From: Mucilaginibacter sp.
GTDB taxonomy: Bacteria; Bacteroidota; Bacteroidia; Sphingobacteriales; Sphingobacteriaceae
Assembly (NCBI RefSeq): GCF_025362475.1
Contig: NZ_JANYGH010000009.1
Location: 1 to 54,023, forward strand
Length of the DNA: 54,023 nucleotides
Reading direction: 5' to 3'
Shown in pieces: positions 1 to 9,083 of the stretch. The position numbers were made by a program, and so were the translations under genes. The notes below the pieces were generated by a model that did no database searches, had not been told where the DNA came from, and saw nothing but the letters and a program-made list of their open reading frames with translations. Positions within the stretch are counted from its first letter, which is position 1; the number at the start of each line of letters is the position of its first letter.

Positions 1-651
1 TACTACAGCAGCAATTGATTCAACGTTATTTACCACTGTTGGGCAACCGTACAAACCAGCAATAGCCGGGAATGGTGGTTTAATACGCGGGTTACCACGC
101 TTACCTTCTAATGATTCTAAAAGCGCGGTCTCTTCGCCGCAGATGTAAGCACCACCACCCGGTTGTACATACAGCTCCAGGTCATAACCTGTGCCTAATA
201 TATTTTTTCCAAGGAAACCGGCAGCTTTAGCTTCGGCAATGGCTTTTTCAAGGATCCGGATCTGCGGCATCATTTCGCCGCGAACGTATATGTATGATGT
301 TTTTGCACCTAAGGCATAACTGCCTACTATCATTCCCTCAATTAATAAGTGAGGGATATAGGTCATCAAGTAACGGTCTTTAAAGGTTCCGGGTTCAGAT
401 TCATCGGCATTACAAACCAGGTAGCGCTCTACGCCCTCGGGTTTAGCCAAAAAGCTCCACTTCATACCGGTAGGGAAACCCGCACCGCCACGACCGCGCA
501 AGCCAGATTTCTTTACCTCTTCCACAATCGCTTCTGGCGACATGGTTTTTATAGCCTTTTCAACAGCCGCGTAGCCCCCTTTTGAGCGGTAAACATCAAA
601 TGTATTGATGCCTGGTACGTTTATATGTTCTAAAAGTAATTTGCGTCCCAT
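1..651 (-). CDS. nuoF: NADH-quinone oxidoreductase subunit F, partial (N-terminal 217 residues)
   Basis: Flavoprotein subunit of respiratory complex I; it takes electrons from NADH through FMN and passes them to the iron-sulfur chain on the cytoplasmic side of the membrane. The visible N-terminal part has the glycine-rich nucleotide loop [10 protein letters not shown] at residues 53-62, then an NADESEPGT stretch and a [13 protein letters not shown] stretch near residues 175-187, all hallmarks of NuoF/51 kDa subunits. The ATG at 651 lies 8 bases after nuoE, so it is the sixth gene of a nuoA-F transcript. The C-terminal half, including the N3 cluster cysteines, lies beyond the left edge of the window. 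The rest of the operon (nuoG onward) presumably follows there. Confidence 0.96.
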   Translation of the reverse strand, partial: MGRKLLLEHINVPGINTFDVYRSKGGYAAVEKAIKTMSPEAIVEEVKKSGLRGRGGAGFPTGMKWSFLAKPEGVERYLVCNADESEPGTFKDRYLMTYIPHLLIEGMIVGSYALGAKTSYIYVRGEMMPQIRILEKAIAEAKAAGFLGKNILGTGYDLELYVQPGGGAYICGEETALLESLEGKRGNPRIKPPFPAIAGLYGCPTVVNNVESIAAVV

Positions 652-659
652 ATTAACTG

Positions 660-1184
660 TTAATTTTTTGCCTTAACTCTTAAGTCGCCGATCAATTTAT
701 CAACAGACGCTTCAGTTAAATTTTCGTAAAAAGTATATTCAGGGCCTATTTGTAAAACCGGACCGTAACCACAGGCAGCAAGGCACTCAACACCTCTCCA
801 GCTAAATAAGCCGTCGGGAGTAACTTCACCTTCTTTAACGCCTAAGGTTTTTCCAATATGATCCATTATCTTATCGGCGCCAACTACACCGCAAGGGCCT
901 GTACGGCACACTTCCAGTACATATTTGCCACTCGGGCGCAAAAGGTACATGGTATAAAACGTAGCAACCTCATACACCTCAATAGGTAAAATATCTAAAT
1001 ATGCCGCTACTTTATCCATCGCCTGCGGACTAACCCAGCCAAACTCGGCCTGTACGTAATGCAGGATCGGCAACAGCCCTGATTTTTGTTTTCCTGCGGG
1101 ATAGCGGGAAACCACATCAGCAAATTTATTCAGCAGTTCCGGGCTAAACTCAACCGAAACCTGAGCATCTTCAACTCTAAGCAT
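660..1184 (-). CDS. nuoE: NADH-quinone oxidoreductase subunit E
   Basis: 24 kDa-type complex I subunit holding the N1a [2Fe-2S] cluster next to the NuoF flavin. Its 174 residues are the usual length. The four cluster cysteines are visible: C93 and C98 in CRTGPC, and C134 and C138 in ECLAAC. The start overlaps the last 8 bases of nuoD, which suggests translational coupling, and nuoF begins 8 bases after its stop. Nothing in it looks damaged. Confidence 0.96.
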   Translation of the reverse strand: MLRVEDAQVSVEFSPELLNKFADVVSRYPAGKQKSGLLPILHYVQAEFGWVSPQAMDKVAAYLDILPIEVYEVATFYTMYLLRPSGKYVLEVCRTGPCGVVGADKIMDHIGKTLGVKEGEVTPDGLFSWRGVECLAACGYGPVLQIGPEYTFYENLTEASVDKLIGDLRVKAKN

Positions 1185-2388
1185 CTAATTCTCCGGCTAT
1201 AACGTTTAAACTACTCATATTAATAATCGCATCTGATAATAACATACCTCGGCTCATTGGCGCATACATCTGGTAATTGATAAAACTTGGCCTGCGGAAA
1301 TGCAAACGATATGGGCTGCGCCCACCATCATTAACCAAATAAAAACCTAATTCGCCATTAGCTCCTTCTACAGAATGATAAACTTCGGTATTAGGGGTAG
1401 GTATTTCGCCCATCACAATTTTAAAGTGATAAATAAGGGCTTCCATGTTATTATAAACTTCTTCTTTCGGCGGCAGGTAAAACTCAGGCACATCAGCATG
1501 AAATATATCCGATGGTTCTTTTTCCAGCTTTACAAGGGCCTGCTCAATAATGCGCATACTCTGCCACATTTCTTCGTTACGTACCAAAAAGCGGCTGTAA
1601 ACATCACCATTGGTACCAACGGGTACTTCAAAATCAAAATCTTCGTATGATGAATATGGGTTCATGGCCCTTACATCATAATCAACACCGGTGGCGCGTA
1701 GTATCGGGCCTGTCCAGCTATAGCTTAATGCATCCTCGGCTGTAACCGCGGCAACGTCTTTTGTTCTGTCAACAAAAATACGGTTACGGTTAAACAGCGA
1801 TTCAAATTCTTTAAGCGTTTTAGGAAAATCAACTAAAAACTTACGCAGTTTTGCAAAGGCAATGCTATTGAAGTTACGTTCAAAACCACCTATACGGCCA
1901 ATATTTGTAGTAAGGCGGCTTCCGCAAACCTCTTCGTAAATTTCATAAATGGCTTCGCGGTATTCCATCATGTACAGGAAACCGGTAAAAGCGCCTGTAT
2001 CAACACCCAGTACACCATTACATACAATATGGTCTGATATACGGGCCAGCTCCATCACAATTACACGCAGGTAATCAACCCGCTTCGGGGTGGTGATACC
2101 CAAAAGCTTTTCTACGGTCATGTGCCAACCCATATTATTGATTGGCGATGAACAATAGTTTAAACGATCTGTAAGTGGGGTGATCTGGTAAAATGGGCGG
2201 TGTTCGGCAATTTTTTCAAATGCCCGGTGTATGTAACCTATGGTTGATACGCCGCTTACAATCCTCTCGCCATCCAACTGCAACACGTTTTGAAACACAC
2301 CGTGTGTTGCAGGGTGGGTTGGCCCTAAGTTTAAGGTTGAAAGCTCGTTTTGAGGATCGTTATCTGTATATACAGGATGATTTTGCAT
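1177..2388 (-). CDS. nuoD: NADH-quinone oxidoreductase subunit D
   Basis: 49 kDa-type subunit of the complex I connecting arm. It has the hydrogenase-large-subunit fold and forms the quinone site together with NuoB. The family signature LNLGPTHPATHG is at residues 19-30, followed by GYIHRAFEK and GRIGGFERNF. The length of 403 is that of a stand-alone NuoD, so nuoC and nuoD are separate here, unlike the fused gene of enterobacteria. It lies 57 bases downstream of nuoC and its end overlaps the nuoE start. Confidence 0.97.
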   Translation of the reverse strand: MQNHPVYTDNDPQNELSTLNLGPTHPATHGVFQNVLQLDGERIVSGVSTIGYIHRAFEKIAEHRPFYQITPLTDRLNYCSSPINNMGWHMTVEKLLGITTPKRVDYLRVIVMELARISDHIVCNGVLGVDTGAFTGFLYMMEYREAIYEIYEEVCGSRLTTNIGRIGGFERNFNSIAFAKLRKFLVDFPKTLKEFESLFNRNRIFVDRTKDVAAVTAEDALSYSWTGPILRATGVDYDVRAMNPYSSYEDFDFEVPVGTNGDVYSRFLVRNEEMWQSMRIIEQALVKLEKEPSDIFHADVPEFYLPPKEEVYNNMEALIYHFKIVMGEIPTPNTEVYHSVEGANGELGFYLVNDGGRSPYRLHFRRPSFINYQMYAPMSRGMLLSDAIINMSSLNVIAGELDA

Positions 2389-2445
2389 CAGTATAAATTA
2401 TTTTCTTTATGGTGATGCCGTTGAGGTTTCCCATACGGCATAATA

Positions 2446-2949
2446 TTATCTTCCGAAAAAGTAATCCTTTTTGTCAACACGATTTGGGTCTTCCAACGGA
2501 AATTCCTTACGCATTGGGAAAGCCGTCATGTCGTCTACGTTTAAAATACGGCGCAGATCCGGGTGGCCATCAAATATAACTCCGAAGAAATCATACGTTT
2601 CGCGTTCCATCCAGTTGGCGCCTTCCCATAGCACGGTAGCAGTTGGGATATGCACGTCGCCATCAACCAAAAATACTTTTATCCGGATACGGGTGTTTGT
2701 GGTAAGGCTATGCAAGTGGTAAATGATACCAATTTGCTTTTCCTGCTCAGGATAATGTATAGCTGTGATATCTGTTAAAAATATAAATCGAAGTGCGGCA
2801 TCTGTCTTTAAAAAAGTCAACAGATCAATAATCTGCTCGCGGCCGGTCTCTACAGTAAGTAAACCATAAGGCTCGCCAACTAAAGTTACCTGCTCGCCAA
2901 ATTTCTCACCAATTCTTTTTAAAAGCTCTTCGTTGGGTATAGTAGCCAT
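2446..2949 (-). CDS. nuoC: NADH-quinone oxidoreductase subunit C
   Basis: 30 kDa-type peripheral-arm subunit that braces NuoB and NuoD. The diagnostic motif ERETYDFFGVIFDGHPDLRR lies in the last third of the 167 residues, ahead of the conserved FPLEDPNRVD tail. Its ATG shares one base with the stop of nuoB (TAATG), a classic coupling arrangement. A 57-base gap without an obvious signal separates it from nuoD. Confidence 0.95.
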   Translation of the reverse strand: MATIPNEELLKRIGEKFGEQVTLVGEPYGLLTVETGREQIIDLLTFLKTDAALRFIFLTDITAIHYPEQEKQIGIIYHLHSLTTNTRIRIKVFLVDGDVHIPTATVLWEGANWMERETYDFFGVIFDGHPDLRRILNVDDMTAFPMRKEFPLEDPNRVDKKDYFFGR

Positions 2950-3491
2950 TATTGGATTCCGTATTTAGCTAATAATTCCTGGTATTTAGGCTCATTTCTT
3001 CTGCGAAGCGATTCTGTCTGTACCAGCTTTTGAATGTTGATAAAGCCATCGATAATAGCTTCCGGACGAGGAGGGCAACCAGGCACATAAACATCAACCG
3101 GGATAACTTCATCTATACCCTGCAAAACAGAATAAGTATCAAATATACCACCACTTGAAGCACAAGCACCTACAGCCATAACCCAGCGGGGCTCGGCCAT
3201 TTGCAAATAAACCTGGCGCAATACCGGAGCCATTTTTTTTGCGATGGTACCCATAACCATCAAAAGATCAGCCTGTCGTGGTGAAAAGCTTAACCGCTCG
3301 GCACCAAAACGCGAAAGATCATAATGAGAAGCCATAGTTGCCATAAACTCGATACCGCAACATGAGGTAGCAAATGGCAGGGGCCATAATGAATTTGAGC
3401 GGGCTATACCTATTACTTTATCAAGCGAGGTAGCAAAAAAACCGGCGCCTTCTACACCTGCAGGGGCATCAACTATTTGAATATCACTCAT
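2949..3491 (-). CDS. nuoB: NADH-quinone oxidoreductase subunit B
   Basis: PSST-type subunit carrying cluster N2, the last iron-sulfur cluster before quinone. The four ligands are present: tandem C44-C45 in TSCCGIEF, C110 in VGACASSGG and C139 in VPGCPPRPE. The length of 180 is normal. It is the first gene of the tightly packed nuoBCDEF run and is separated from nuoA by 125 bases, unusually wide for this operon. That gap holds a candidate -7 box, so nuoB may have its own promoter in addition to read-through from nuoA. Confidence 0.97.
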   Translation of the reverse strand: MSDIQIVDAPAGVEGAGFFATSLDKVIGIARSNSLWPLPFATSCCGIEFMATMASHYDLSRFGAERLSFSPRQADLLMVMGTIAKKMAPVLRQVYLQMAEPRWVMAVGACASSGGIFDTYSVLQGIDEVIPVDVYVPGCPPRPEAIIDGFINIQKLVQTESLRRRNEPKYQELLAKYGIQ

Positions 3492-3543
3492 TGAACAATT
3501 TTAATAGAAAATTATTACCCTATACAAGCAAGGATAATGACGG

Positions 3544-3551
3544 CAAATTTA
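3544..3551 (-). promoter_or_regulatory. Candidate -7 box (TAAATTTG) before nuoB
   Basis: The minus strand reads TAAATTTG, matching the Bacteroidota -7 consensus TANNTTTG. A start of transcription 5-8 bases further on would leave a nuoB leader of about 45 bases. I do not see a convincing -33 TTTG at the usual distance, so this is only a candidate internal promoter. Confidence 0.3.
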
Positions 3552-3598
3552 CAATAATAACGATGTAAAAGATACACTATGCGTTTACAAGGGCTATA

Positions 3599-3615
3599 TT
3601 TAGAATCGTTCTAAA
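3599..3615. repeat. Short palindrome after nuoA
   Basis: Arms TTTAGAA (3599-3605) and TTCTAAA (3609-3615) are perfectly complementary around a 3-base centre, just past the nuoA stop. No T-run follows on the minus strand, so it is not a standard intrinsic terminator. It could be a processing hairpin or a protein site in the nuoA-nuoB gap. Confidence 0.3.
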
Positions 3616-3616
3616 C

Positions 3617-3988
3617 TTAATCCCAGTCTAACGCGCCTTTTTTAACAACGTAGATAAAACCTAATAAAAGAGTGCCCATAAAAATGAACATTTCTATCAT
3701 ACCATCTTTACCCATCGCCTTGAAGTTTACTGCCCAGGGATACATAAAAATTACTTCCACATCAAACAATACGAATAGTATTGCCACCAGGAAATATTTG
3801 ATAGACATAGGAGAACGGGCATTACCCACAACCTCAATACCTGATTCAAAAGGCGTAAGTTTATCCTTTGTAGCACGTTTGGGGCCAATTTTATGCGTAA
3901 CAAACATGGTGGTTACCACAAACCCTAAAGCCACAAGCATTTGAAATATGATGGGCAAATAATTAACCGGTAAACTTTGTACTTCCAT
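3617..3988 (-). CDS. nuoA: NADH-quinone oxidoreductase subunit A
   Basis: Small membrane subunit (123 residues) at the junction of the peripheral and membrane arms of complex I. Three hydrophobic helices are visible (roughly residues 10-30, 62-82 and 95-115). Between the first two lies the family loop TPFESGIEV, followed by a short helix with VLFDVEVIFMYPWA. It is the first nuo gene and is followed by a 125-base gap before nuoB. A -7 box ends only 4 bases before the ATG, so the message may be leaderless. A strong terminator just upstream isolates it from the preceding TPR gene. Confidence 0.95.
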   Translation of the reverse strand: MEVQSLPVNYLPIIFQMLVALGFVVTTMFVTHKIGPKRATKDKLTPFESGIEVVGNARSPMSIKYFLVAILFVLFDVEVIFMYPWAVNFKAMGKDGMIEMFIFMGTLLLGFIYVVKKGALDWD

Positions 3989-3992
3989 GCTG

Positions 3993-4000
3993 CAAATATA
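3993..4000 (-). promoter_or_regulatory. nuoA -7 box TATATTTG, 4 bases before the ATG
   Basis: The minus strand reads TATATTTG, then CAGC, then ATG of nuoA. TANNTTTG is the known Bacteroidota -7 element. With initiation normally a few bases beyond the box, the transcript would begin at or next to the ATG. No Shine-Dalgarno sequence can fit in this space. No clear -33 box is seen. Confidence 0.5.
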
Positions 4001-4016
4001 CTAATGGAACAATAAT

Positions 4017-4048
4017 AAAAAAGGCCTCTTTTTCAAGAGACCTTTTTT
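4017..4048 (-). terminator. Intrinsic terminator of the exbB-tonB-TPR operon
   Basis: On the minus strand a 14-base stem (4048-4035 with 4030-4017, one G-U pair) closes a 4-base loop. It ends in a run of six T followed by ATTATT. It lies 41 bases after the TPR stop and only about 17 bases before the nuoA -7 box, so it separates the two operons. Confidence 0.8.
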
Positions 4049-4088
4049 ATTTATTAAAATATGAATTCTAAATTCCTGTTTTTCTCAA

Positions 4089-5807
4089 TTATTTGCTTTT
4101 ACCGCCTGCGGCTTTACGTGCAAAGTAATTTACTGCCTGTTTATTTGTAGGATCCAATTCTTTAGCCTTGGTGTAGTTTTCTACGGCTTTGGCTTCGTCT
4201 TTTTCCTTAAACTCATAATAACCTCCAAGGTAAGCATAAGCTTCACCCATGAATGATTTATCAGCATCAGTTACTCCCTTTGCAGTTGTTAAAGCAATGT
4301 ATTGCTCATAGTATGGCTTAGCATAGCCCTTAAACGCAGTTCTGTCTGCTGGCTCTTTCTGATCATTAGCACGCGCCTGGAATAAGGCTACAATACCTGA
4401 TGGTGCTTTTGCTTTGTGCTGAATATAACTAAAAGCTGAGTCTGCTTTGGTCAATAAAGTGGTATCAGCAACCGGCTTTGGTTTGGCAGTGCTAAAATAT
4501 TGATCATTATATGCTTTGTAATAGCTCATACCCATTGATAAGTAATCATTAAGTTGAACCTTGCGCGATTTTGCAATATAGTTGGCATAAGTTGCAGCAG
4601 CTTCGCCATATTTCTTTTTACCATATAGTGATTTAGCAATTTCACCATAAACATCAACCTGGGTAGTATCCAAAGAAATTGCTTTCCTTAAAGTGTTAAT
4701 ACCTGTTGAATCCTGTCCAGATGCAATTTGTAATCTGCCAAGGTATAAATAATCACGTGGTACAATCCTTTTTGGATCTGCTTTGGCTAACCAGGTGTTC
4801 ATAGCAGCTAAGCCGGCAGGATAATCTTTATTTTCTAAAGCGGCATAAGCTAAGTAACGGTACGCTCTTAAGTTTGATTTTGCAGATTTTGACAAATCAG
4901 CAGCAACTGTTTGAAGCTCCTGAAATTGACCGGCGCTGATCAAAAAGTCGGCATAACGCATTTGGGATTCAACAGAAAGATCTGTTAAGCTCAGGTATTT
5001 TTTGTATTCCTCAACTGCTTGTTTAATTTTAACAGATGCCATTTTAGGATCGGCATTAGCCCAACGGTTATCAGTTTCAGCCCATTCGCGGTAAGCCGGC
5101 CCAAAATTAGGGTCAATGGCTAATGCATCCTGGAATTGTTTTTCTGAATCTTCAAAGTTATTTGCATATCTCCACAAAACACCGGTTGCTACTTTAGCAG
5201 CTGGATTTTTGGGATCAATTGTAGTTGCATCTGAATAAGCCTGGTAAGCTTCATTACTTTTTACCTGTGACGCATATGCATCACCTAAAGTAATCAATAA
5301 CTCAACATCTTTTGGATTAGCGGCTTTACCTTTTTGCAAAACAGCGATAGCTGCACTTGCATCATCAACAGATATTTTACCATCTGCGGTTGTAGGCAAT
5401 AAATAAGCTTTACCTACATATACAAATGGTTTACTGTTTTTACCGGCTAGAGATACGGCCTGGTTAAAATTGGTAGTTGCACCTGCTTTGTCTTTATCCA
5501 AACGGGCAACCGCACCTAAACCAGCGTAATTTAAACCCGATTTAGGATTTACAGCAATACCTTTATTGAATGCCGTTTTTGCAGAGTCGGTATAATCCTG
5601 TTTAATGTATACCCAACCCAGGTAAAAGAAGTTTTCGTCCTTATCGGCCTGTGTAACCGTAAGGTTTTTAAGCATTGATTTGGCTTTTTGATATTGTTCG
5701 GCGTCAATAGCTTTTTTGGCGTCGGCTAGACTTTGCGCAAAAACTGATGATGAACCTATAAATACCAGTCCTAATGTTGCCTTAGCTATTTTACTGATCA
5801 TTTTCAT
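4089..5807 (-). CDS. Periplasmic tetratricopeptide repeat protein
   Basis: Exported repeat protein of 572 residues, predicted to be a protein-binding scaffold in the periplasm. A signal peptide covers about residues 1-25 (hydrophobic core, then SSVFAQS). The rest is a chain of TPR helices, for example the units starting near AKSMLKNL, ENFFYLGWVYIKQ, GLNYAGLGAVARL, AKVATGVLWRYAN and the terminal AYAYLGGYYEFKEKDEAKAVENY. It is last in the exbB-exbD-exbD-tonB operon, 9 bases after the PstS-like gene, and is followed by a terminator. The context suggests a role in TonB-linked envelope energetics or assembly, but no partner can be named from sequence. Confidence 0.85.
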   Translation of the reverse strand: MKMISKIAKATLGLVFIGSSSVFAQSLADAKKAIDAEQYQKAKSMLKNLTVTQADKDENFFYLGWVYIKQDYTDSAKTAFNKGIAVNPKSGLNYAGLGAVARLDKDKAGATTNFNQAVSLAGKNSKPFVYVGKAYLLPTTADGKISVDDASAAIAVLQKGKAANPKDVELLITLGDAYASQVKSNEAYQAYSDATTIDPKNPAAKVATGVLWRYANNFEDSEKQFQDALAIDPNFGPAYREWAETDNRWANADPKMASVKIKQAVEEYKKYLSLTDLSVESQMRYADFLISAGQFQELQTVAADLSKSAKSNLRAYRYLAYAALENKDYPAGLAAMNTWLAKADPKRIVPRDYLYLGRLQIASGQDSTGINTLRKAISLDTTQVDVYGEIAKSLYGKKKYGEAAATYANYIAKSRKVQLNDYLSMGMSYYKAYNDQYFSTAKPKPVADTTLLTKADSAFSYIQHKAKAPSGIVALFQARANDQKEPADRTAFKGYAKPYYEQYIALTTAKGVTDADKSFMGEAYAYLGGYYEFKEKDEAKAVENYTKAKELDPTNKQAVNYFARKAAGGKSK

Positions 5808-5816
5808 CTTATTTAG

Positions 5817-6743
5817 TTATAATTTACTTTTTAAATTTATCTCTCTTGGCGGCATAACATCAGGCAATAAACCCGATTTTAATATAATCCGCTGCCCCAC
5901 ATCACTGGCTAAAAATGTTGCAAACCCGGTAGCTAAACCATCTTTGCTGGAAGTATTAACCAGGTATAACCCCCTGCTTAAAGGATACTGTTTTAAGACG
6001 AGTGATTCTTGAGAAGGTTTAAAGTAGTACTCTCCGTACTGCTTATTAGCCTCATCCTTAACCCCTACAATTTTAACTTTAGCCACATAAGGTATCATAT
6101 CCTCATCCGGATCATTAAGCCAACTAAAACCTGTGACACCAAGTGCGTCCGGGTGTTCACTAACGTATTTAATAACCTCTTTATTTGATTTTAAGGCATA
6201 AATATTTTTCTGATTGAATTCTTTAGTACCAGAAAAGTACTTCAAATACCTTACCAAACTTGAGTTAGGGTTATCAAAAACAATTGTTTTATTTGCATCG
6301 CCTTTTCCACGGAGCATATTTTTTAATGCAGCAACAGTAATAGTAGTATCGTTTGATGCCTGATTTACTATCAATGTAATGGCATCAGTTGCAAACCGCA
6401 GTACTGCAACGTTCAAAGAGCGTTTAATGATAATATTACGTTCAGCAGTATCCAAATCCCTTGAAAGCACTGCCATCCTGACACTATCATTTAATAGCAT
6501 ATTCACCGCCTGATTTTCTGTTTTATACAAAAAAGTGGGCTGTGCCTCCGGATTTCTGCTTTTATAAACATATTCCTCCTGCCCTACTATTGGTGCAAAA
6601 GATTCGTCGGCAACAAAGGTACTTTTACCCGAATTGAATGTATCGTCGGCAATCGGTTTTGCAGCTTTTTGTTTACAGGCCTGTAAACCAATTGATACAA
6701 TCAGCGCAAAAAAAAAGTATTTAAAATCAAACCTAATCTTCAT
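5817..6743 (-). CDS. PstS-like substrate-binding lipoprotein
   Basis: Periplasmic binding protein of the PstS/phosphate-binding-like fold (308 residues), probably a lipoprotein. The N-terminus has a hydrophobic stretch and lipobox GLQAC with C23 as the acylated cysteine. The body has features of the PBP-like family: a conserved TDAITLIVN strand, the SSLVRYLKYFSG region and ALGVTGFSWL. No pstC, pstA or pstB genes are nearby. Instead it overlaps the upstream small membrane gene by 11 bases within a TonB operon, so a role in ABC phosphate import is not supported by context. Ligand unknown. Confidence 0.75.
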   Translation of the reverse strand: MKIRFDFKYFFFALIVSIGLQACKQKAAKPIADDTFNSGKSTFVADESFAPIVGQEEYVYKSRNPEAQPTFLYKTENQAVNMLLNDSVRMAVLSRDLDTAERNIIIKRSLNVAVLRFATDAITLIVNQASNDTTITVAALKNMLRGKGDANKTIVFDNPNSSLVRYLKYFSGTKEFNQKNIYALKSNKEVIKYVSEHPDALGVTGFSWLNDPDEDMIPYVAKVKIVGVKDEANKQYGEYYFKPSQESLVLKQYPLSRGLYLVNTSSKDGLATGFATFLASDVGQRIILKSGLLPDVMPPREINLKSKL

Positions 6744-6963
6744 CCTGATCTTTTTTGAACAACCTTGAGAAACGCAAAATCGCGTATCCGATAATAAAAG
6801 CTCCGAAAAGTATCCGCTGATATGGCTGCAACTGTAATGGAAGTTTATCCCAAAACATGATCATCAGGCCCAAAATTACAAAGCAAATAAATGCGGCAGT
6901 TCCTAAAATAAGCAAAAACCGCCTTTTGGGCGATTTTTGCTCTTTATTGAAATTAAATGGCAT
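6733..6963 (-). CDS. Small two-helix membrane protein
   Basis: A 76-residue protein not assignable to a named family by eye. It has a basic N-terminus (KEQKSPKRR), two hydrophobic helices (about residues 16-37 and 49-66) and a charged tail KKDQDED. It starts 4 bases after tonB and its end overlaps the next start by 11 bases, so it is translated as part of the operon. It may be an accessory component of the ExbB/ExbD/TonB complex, but this is inference from position only. Confidence 0.7.
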   Translation of the reverse strand: MPFNFNKEQKSPKRRFLLILGTAAFICFVILGLMIMFWDKLPLQLQPYQRILFGAFIIGYAILRFSRLFKKDQDED

Positions 6964-6967
6964 TATC

Positions 6968-7798
6968 CTAGTTATCGCTGGCTAATGTAAAGCTTACGGG
7001 TACGCTATACTGTACACGAACCGGCCTTCCGTTTTGAATACCTGGTTTCCATCTTGGTGAACCTTTTAGTGCACGTATTGCTTCTGCATCGGTACCTGCG
7101 CTAAGGCTTCTTGAAACCTTAATATCAGTTAATGATCCGTCACGTTCCACAACGAAAGTAAGGATTACACGTCCTTGAGTACCGTTTTCACGGTCAACTG
7201 CAGGGTACCTGATGGTTTTGCTCAAATAAGCACCAAATTTTTCAACACCACCCGGAAACTCGGGTAAGTTTTCAACAGATGCAAAGATCTTATTAGGATC
7301 TTCTTCAACAACCTGCTTAATATCTGAGTTACCTACCGGCTCATCAATCCTGATATCAGCATTCGGATCACCTTTTTGATCTTTTTGACCTGGATCCGCT
7401 ACAGCGAGTTCCTTAACCGTTGGTGGATCTTTTTCCTTAACCTCATTATCTGGTTTTACAACCGGAGGTGGGAAACGAACCTGGTCAACCTTTGGTTTTG
7501 GTGGTTCTGGTGGCGGTGGAGGTGGTTTTTTGGTTTGATCCACCGGTGGTGGAGGTAACAGCACTACGTCTGTTATCTTCACTTTTTCATCAGCTTTAGG
7601 GATCAAGCCTTTCAGCTTGTTGATTATAGTAGGCAAAGAAATTATAAATACAAATAATATAATGGCTATTACAAGCGCCCTGTTAGTATTTTTTGCATTA
7701 TCCTTTCTTAGTTCATAAGCACCATATGCTTTATTCCTGCTACTAAAAACAACGTCGATCCATTTCTGATCTAATATGTCTAATTTTGATCCAAACAT
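6968..7798 (-). CDS. tonB: Energy transducer TonB
   Basis: Couples the proton-motive force captured by ExbB/ExbD to outer-membrane receptors. Order of parts: cytoplasmic N-terminus with the Bacteroidota motif RNKAYGAYELRKD, a transmembrane helix near residues 41-60, a proline-rich spacer (VLLPPPPVDQTKKPPPPPPE region, about residues 79-118), an acidic linker, and a C-terminal TonB domain from about residue 190 with FPGGVEKFGAYL, YPAVDRENGTQGRV and the GSPRWKPG-NGRPVRVQYSVPVSF signature. The length of 276 is normal. It follows exbD by 39 bases. Confidence 0.95.
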   Translation of the reverse strand: MFGSKLDILDQKWIDVVFSSRNKAYGAYELRKDNAKNTNRALVIAIILFVFIISLPTIINKLKGLIPKADEKVKITDVVLLPPPPVDQTKKPPPPPPEPPKPKVDQVRFPPPVVKPDNEVKEKDPPTVKELAVADPGQKDQKGDPNADIRIDEPVGNSDIKQVVEEDPNKIFASVENLPEFPGGVEKFGAYLSKTIRYPAVDRENGTQGRVILTFVVERDGSLTDIKVSRSLSAGTDAEAIRALKGSPRWKPGIQNGRPVRVQYSVPVSFTLASDN

Positions 7799-7837
7799 TT
7801 TTTGTCAGGCTTTAATGTTAGTTAACGTTATTTATTA

Positions 7838-8383
7838 TTATTTGGTATCGTTGTATAGGTTTTCCCTCTTCAACAACTCAATTTCTGGTGCGGTGATATC
7901 AACAATACCATACATTAGTATATTGGTGATGTTCATTTCATCCAATACGCTAACCATGTTTTTGTATTTTGACTTGTCACTTGGTTTTATTACAACAAAA
8001 ATAGTTTTACCGGTTTTTTCCTGTACTTCTTTACTTTTTTCAACGAGTAATTTGCGTAAGCCATCCTTACCGTAGCTGATAACTTCAGGTGCCGATTTAC
8101 CCGGCTCGCCAAGGTACCACTCCAGTTTATCATCACTACCCAATAAAAGGGTTAATGAACGCGAAGCAGCAATAGGCAACTGATCTTTGGTTTTCTCATC
8201 CTTATCCGGCATTGCAAGGTCCAACGCTTTAGGCTTGGCCAATGTGGTTGTCATGATAAAGAATGTGATCAATAAGAAAGCCAGATCCACCATCGCGGTT
8301 AAATCTATACGGGTTGATTGCTTTTTACTGCGTACCTTCCCACCTTTATGTTTCCCTCCCCCGGAGGTGTCTAATTCTGCCAT
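7838..8383 (-). CDS. exbD: Biopolymer transport protein ExbD (second paralogue)
   Basis: Proton-channel stator subunit (181 residues): cytoplasmic basic N-terminus, one transmembrane helix from about residue 26 with the functionally essential aspartate D33 in LTAMVDLAFLL, then a periplasmic domain. It sits 6 bases after the other exbD and shares only the membrane helix pattern with it. A mixed ExbD dimer or two alternative stators are both possible. Confidence 0.93.
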   Translation of the reverse strand: MAELDTSGGGKHKGGKVRSKKQSTRIDLTAMVDLAFLLITFFIMTTTLAKPKALDLAMPDKDEKTKDQLPIAASRSLTLLLGSDDKLEWYLGEPGKSAPEVISYGKDGLRKLLVEKSKEVQEKTGKTIFVVIKPSDKSKYKNMVSVLDEMNITNILMYGIVDITAPEIELLKRENLYNDTK

Positions 8384-8389
8384 GATTCC

Positions 8390-9016
8390 TTATTTTGATT
8401 TAGGGGCAGGTGCACCGCCACTAACTGAAGTTATTAAACTAAACTTATTAACTTTTTGCTTTTGCAAAATCCCAACAACATCCTTTATAACAGGGTACTC
8501 TTCCTTGCTATCACCTTTTATAGCGATACGCATTTGTACGTTATGCAGTGCTACGGTAGCCTTACGGGCTTCGCGGATCCAGTTAAACAACTCATTGCTT
8601 ACCGAATCTCTCGGGATGCCTGGTTGCGCAAACTTTCTCTGCTGCTCTGACGACAGAGCAAGGAATTGCTTCATCTGCTGAATTGGCACACCGAATGACT
8701 CTACACCTGAAAACTTTTTCATTTCTTCTGGTGTAAACCCGATTTTATAAATCGAGCCCATTTGCTCTAAAGTTGCTTTACGAAGATCTGTTCCCTCAAT
8801 ACCGAAAAAAGCCTTGTTACTACCTACAGTTACTGTAGCAAAATTCTCATCAGGAACCGGCTGCTGAATAGAAGACCTTGGCACATCGATTGGAACCGGA
8901 TCATCGGTTCTTGGTTTTGCAGTTAATATAAAGAAAGTTAACAACAAGAATGCCACATCGCACATGGCGGTCATGTCAATTGCTGTACTCTTTCTTGGAA
9001 CTTTTATCCTTGCCAT
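8390..9016 (-). CDS. exbD: Biopolymer transport protein ExbD (first paralogue)
   Basis: ExbD-type stator subunit with a longer periplasmic part (208 residues). The helix begins near residue 12 and contains D20 in DMTAMCDVAFLLL, equivalent to the proton-carrying aspartate of the family. The periplasmic part has an insertion containing FALSSEQQRKF-like and KKFSGVESFG-like segments absent from the second paralogue. It follows exbB after a 90-base gap with a hairpin and precedes the second exbD by 6 bases. Confidence 0.93.
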   Translation of the reverse strand: MARIKVPRKSTAIDMTAMCDVAFLLLTFFILTAKPRTDDPVPIDVPRSSIQQPVPDENFATVTVGSNKAFFGIEGTDLRKATLEQMGSIYKIGFTPEEMKKFSGVESFGVPIQQMKQFLALSSEQQRKFAQPGIPRDSVSNELFNWIREARKATVALHNVQMRIAIKGDSKEEYPVIKDVVGILQKQKVNKFSLITSVSGGAPAPKSK

Positions 9017-9062
9017 GTTTTAATTTTTTTAAAATATATAGTATTGTTAAGTATTAAAATCC

Positions 9063-9083
9063 CCCGCTTTTATTTTATGCGGG
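9063..9083 (-). other. Hairpin between exbB and exbD
   Basis: CCCGC (9063-9067) and GCGGG (9079-9083) can pair around an 11-base A/T loop in the 90-base gap. On the minus strand it is followed by ATTTTAATAC, too weak for full termination. It may act as an attenuator or RNA-stabilising stem that leaves more exbB than exbD message; ExbB is the more abundant subunit of the complex. Confidence 0.35.

Noticed and set aside
349..585. Plus-strand open frame opposite nuoF
   Set aside because: It is the antisense shadow of a conserved complex I gene.
5817..6743. Phosphate ABC transporter gene set around the PstS-like protein
   Set aside because: No permease or ATPase genes nearby; the gene belongs to the tonB operon.
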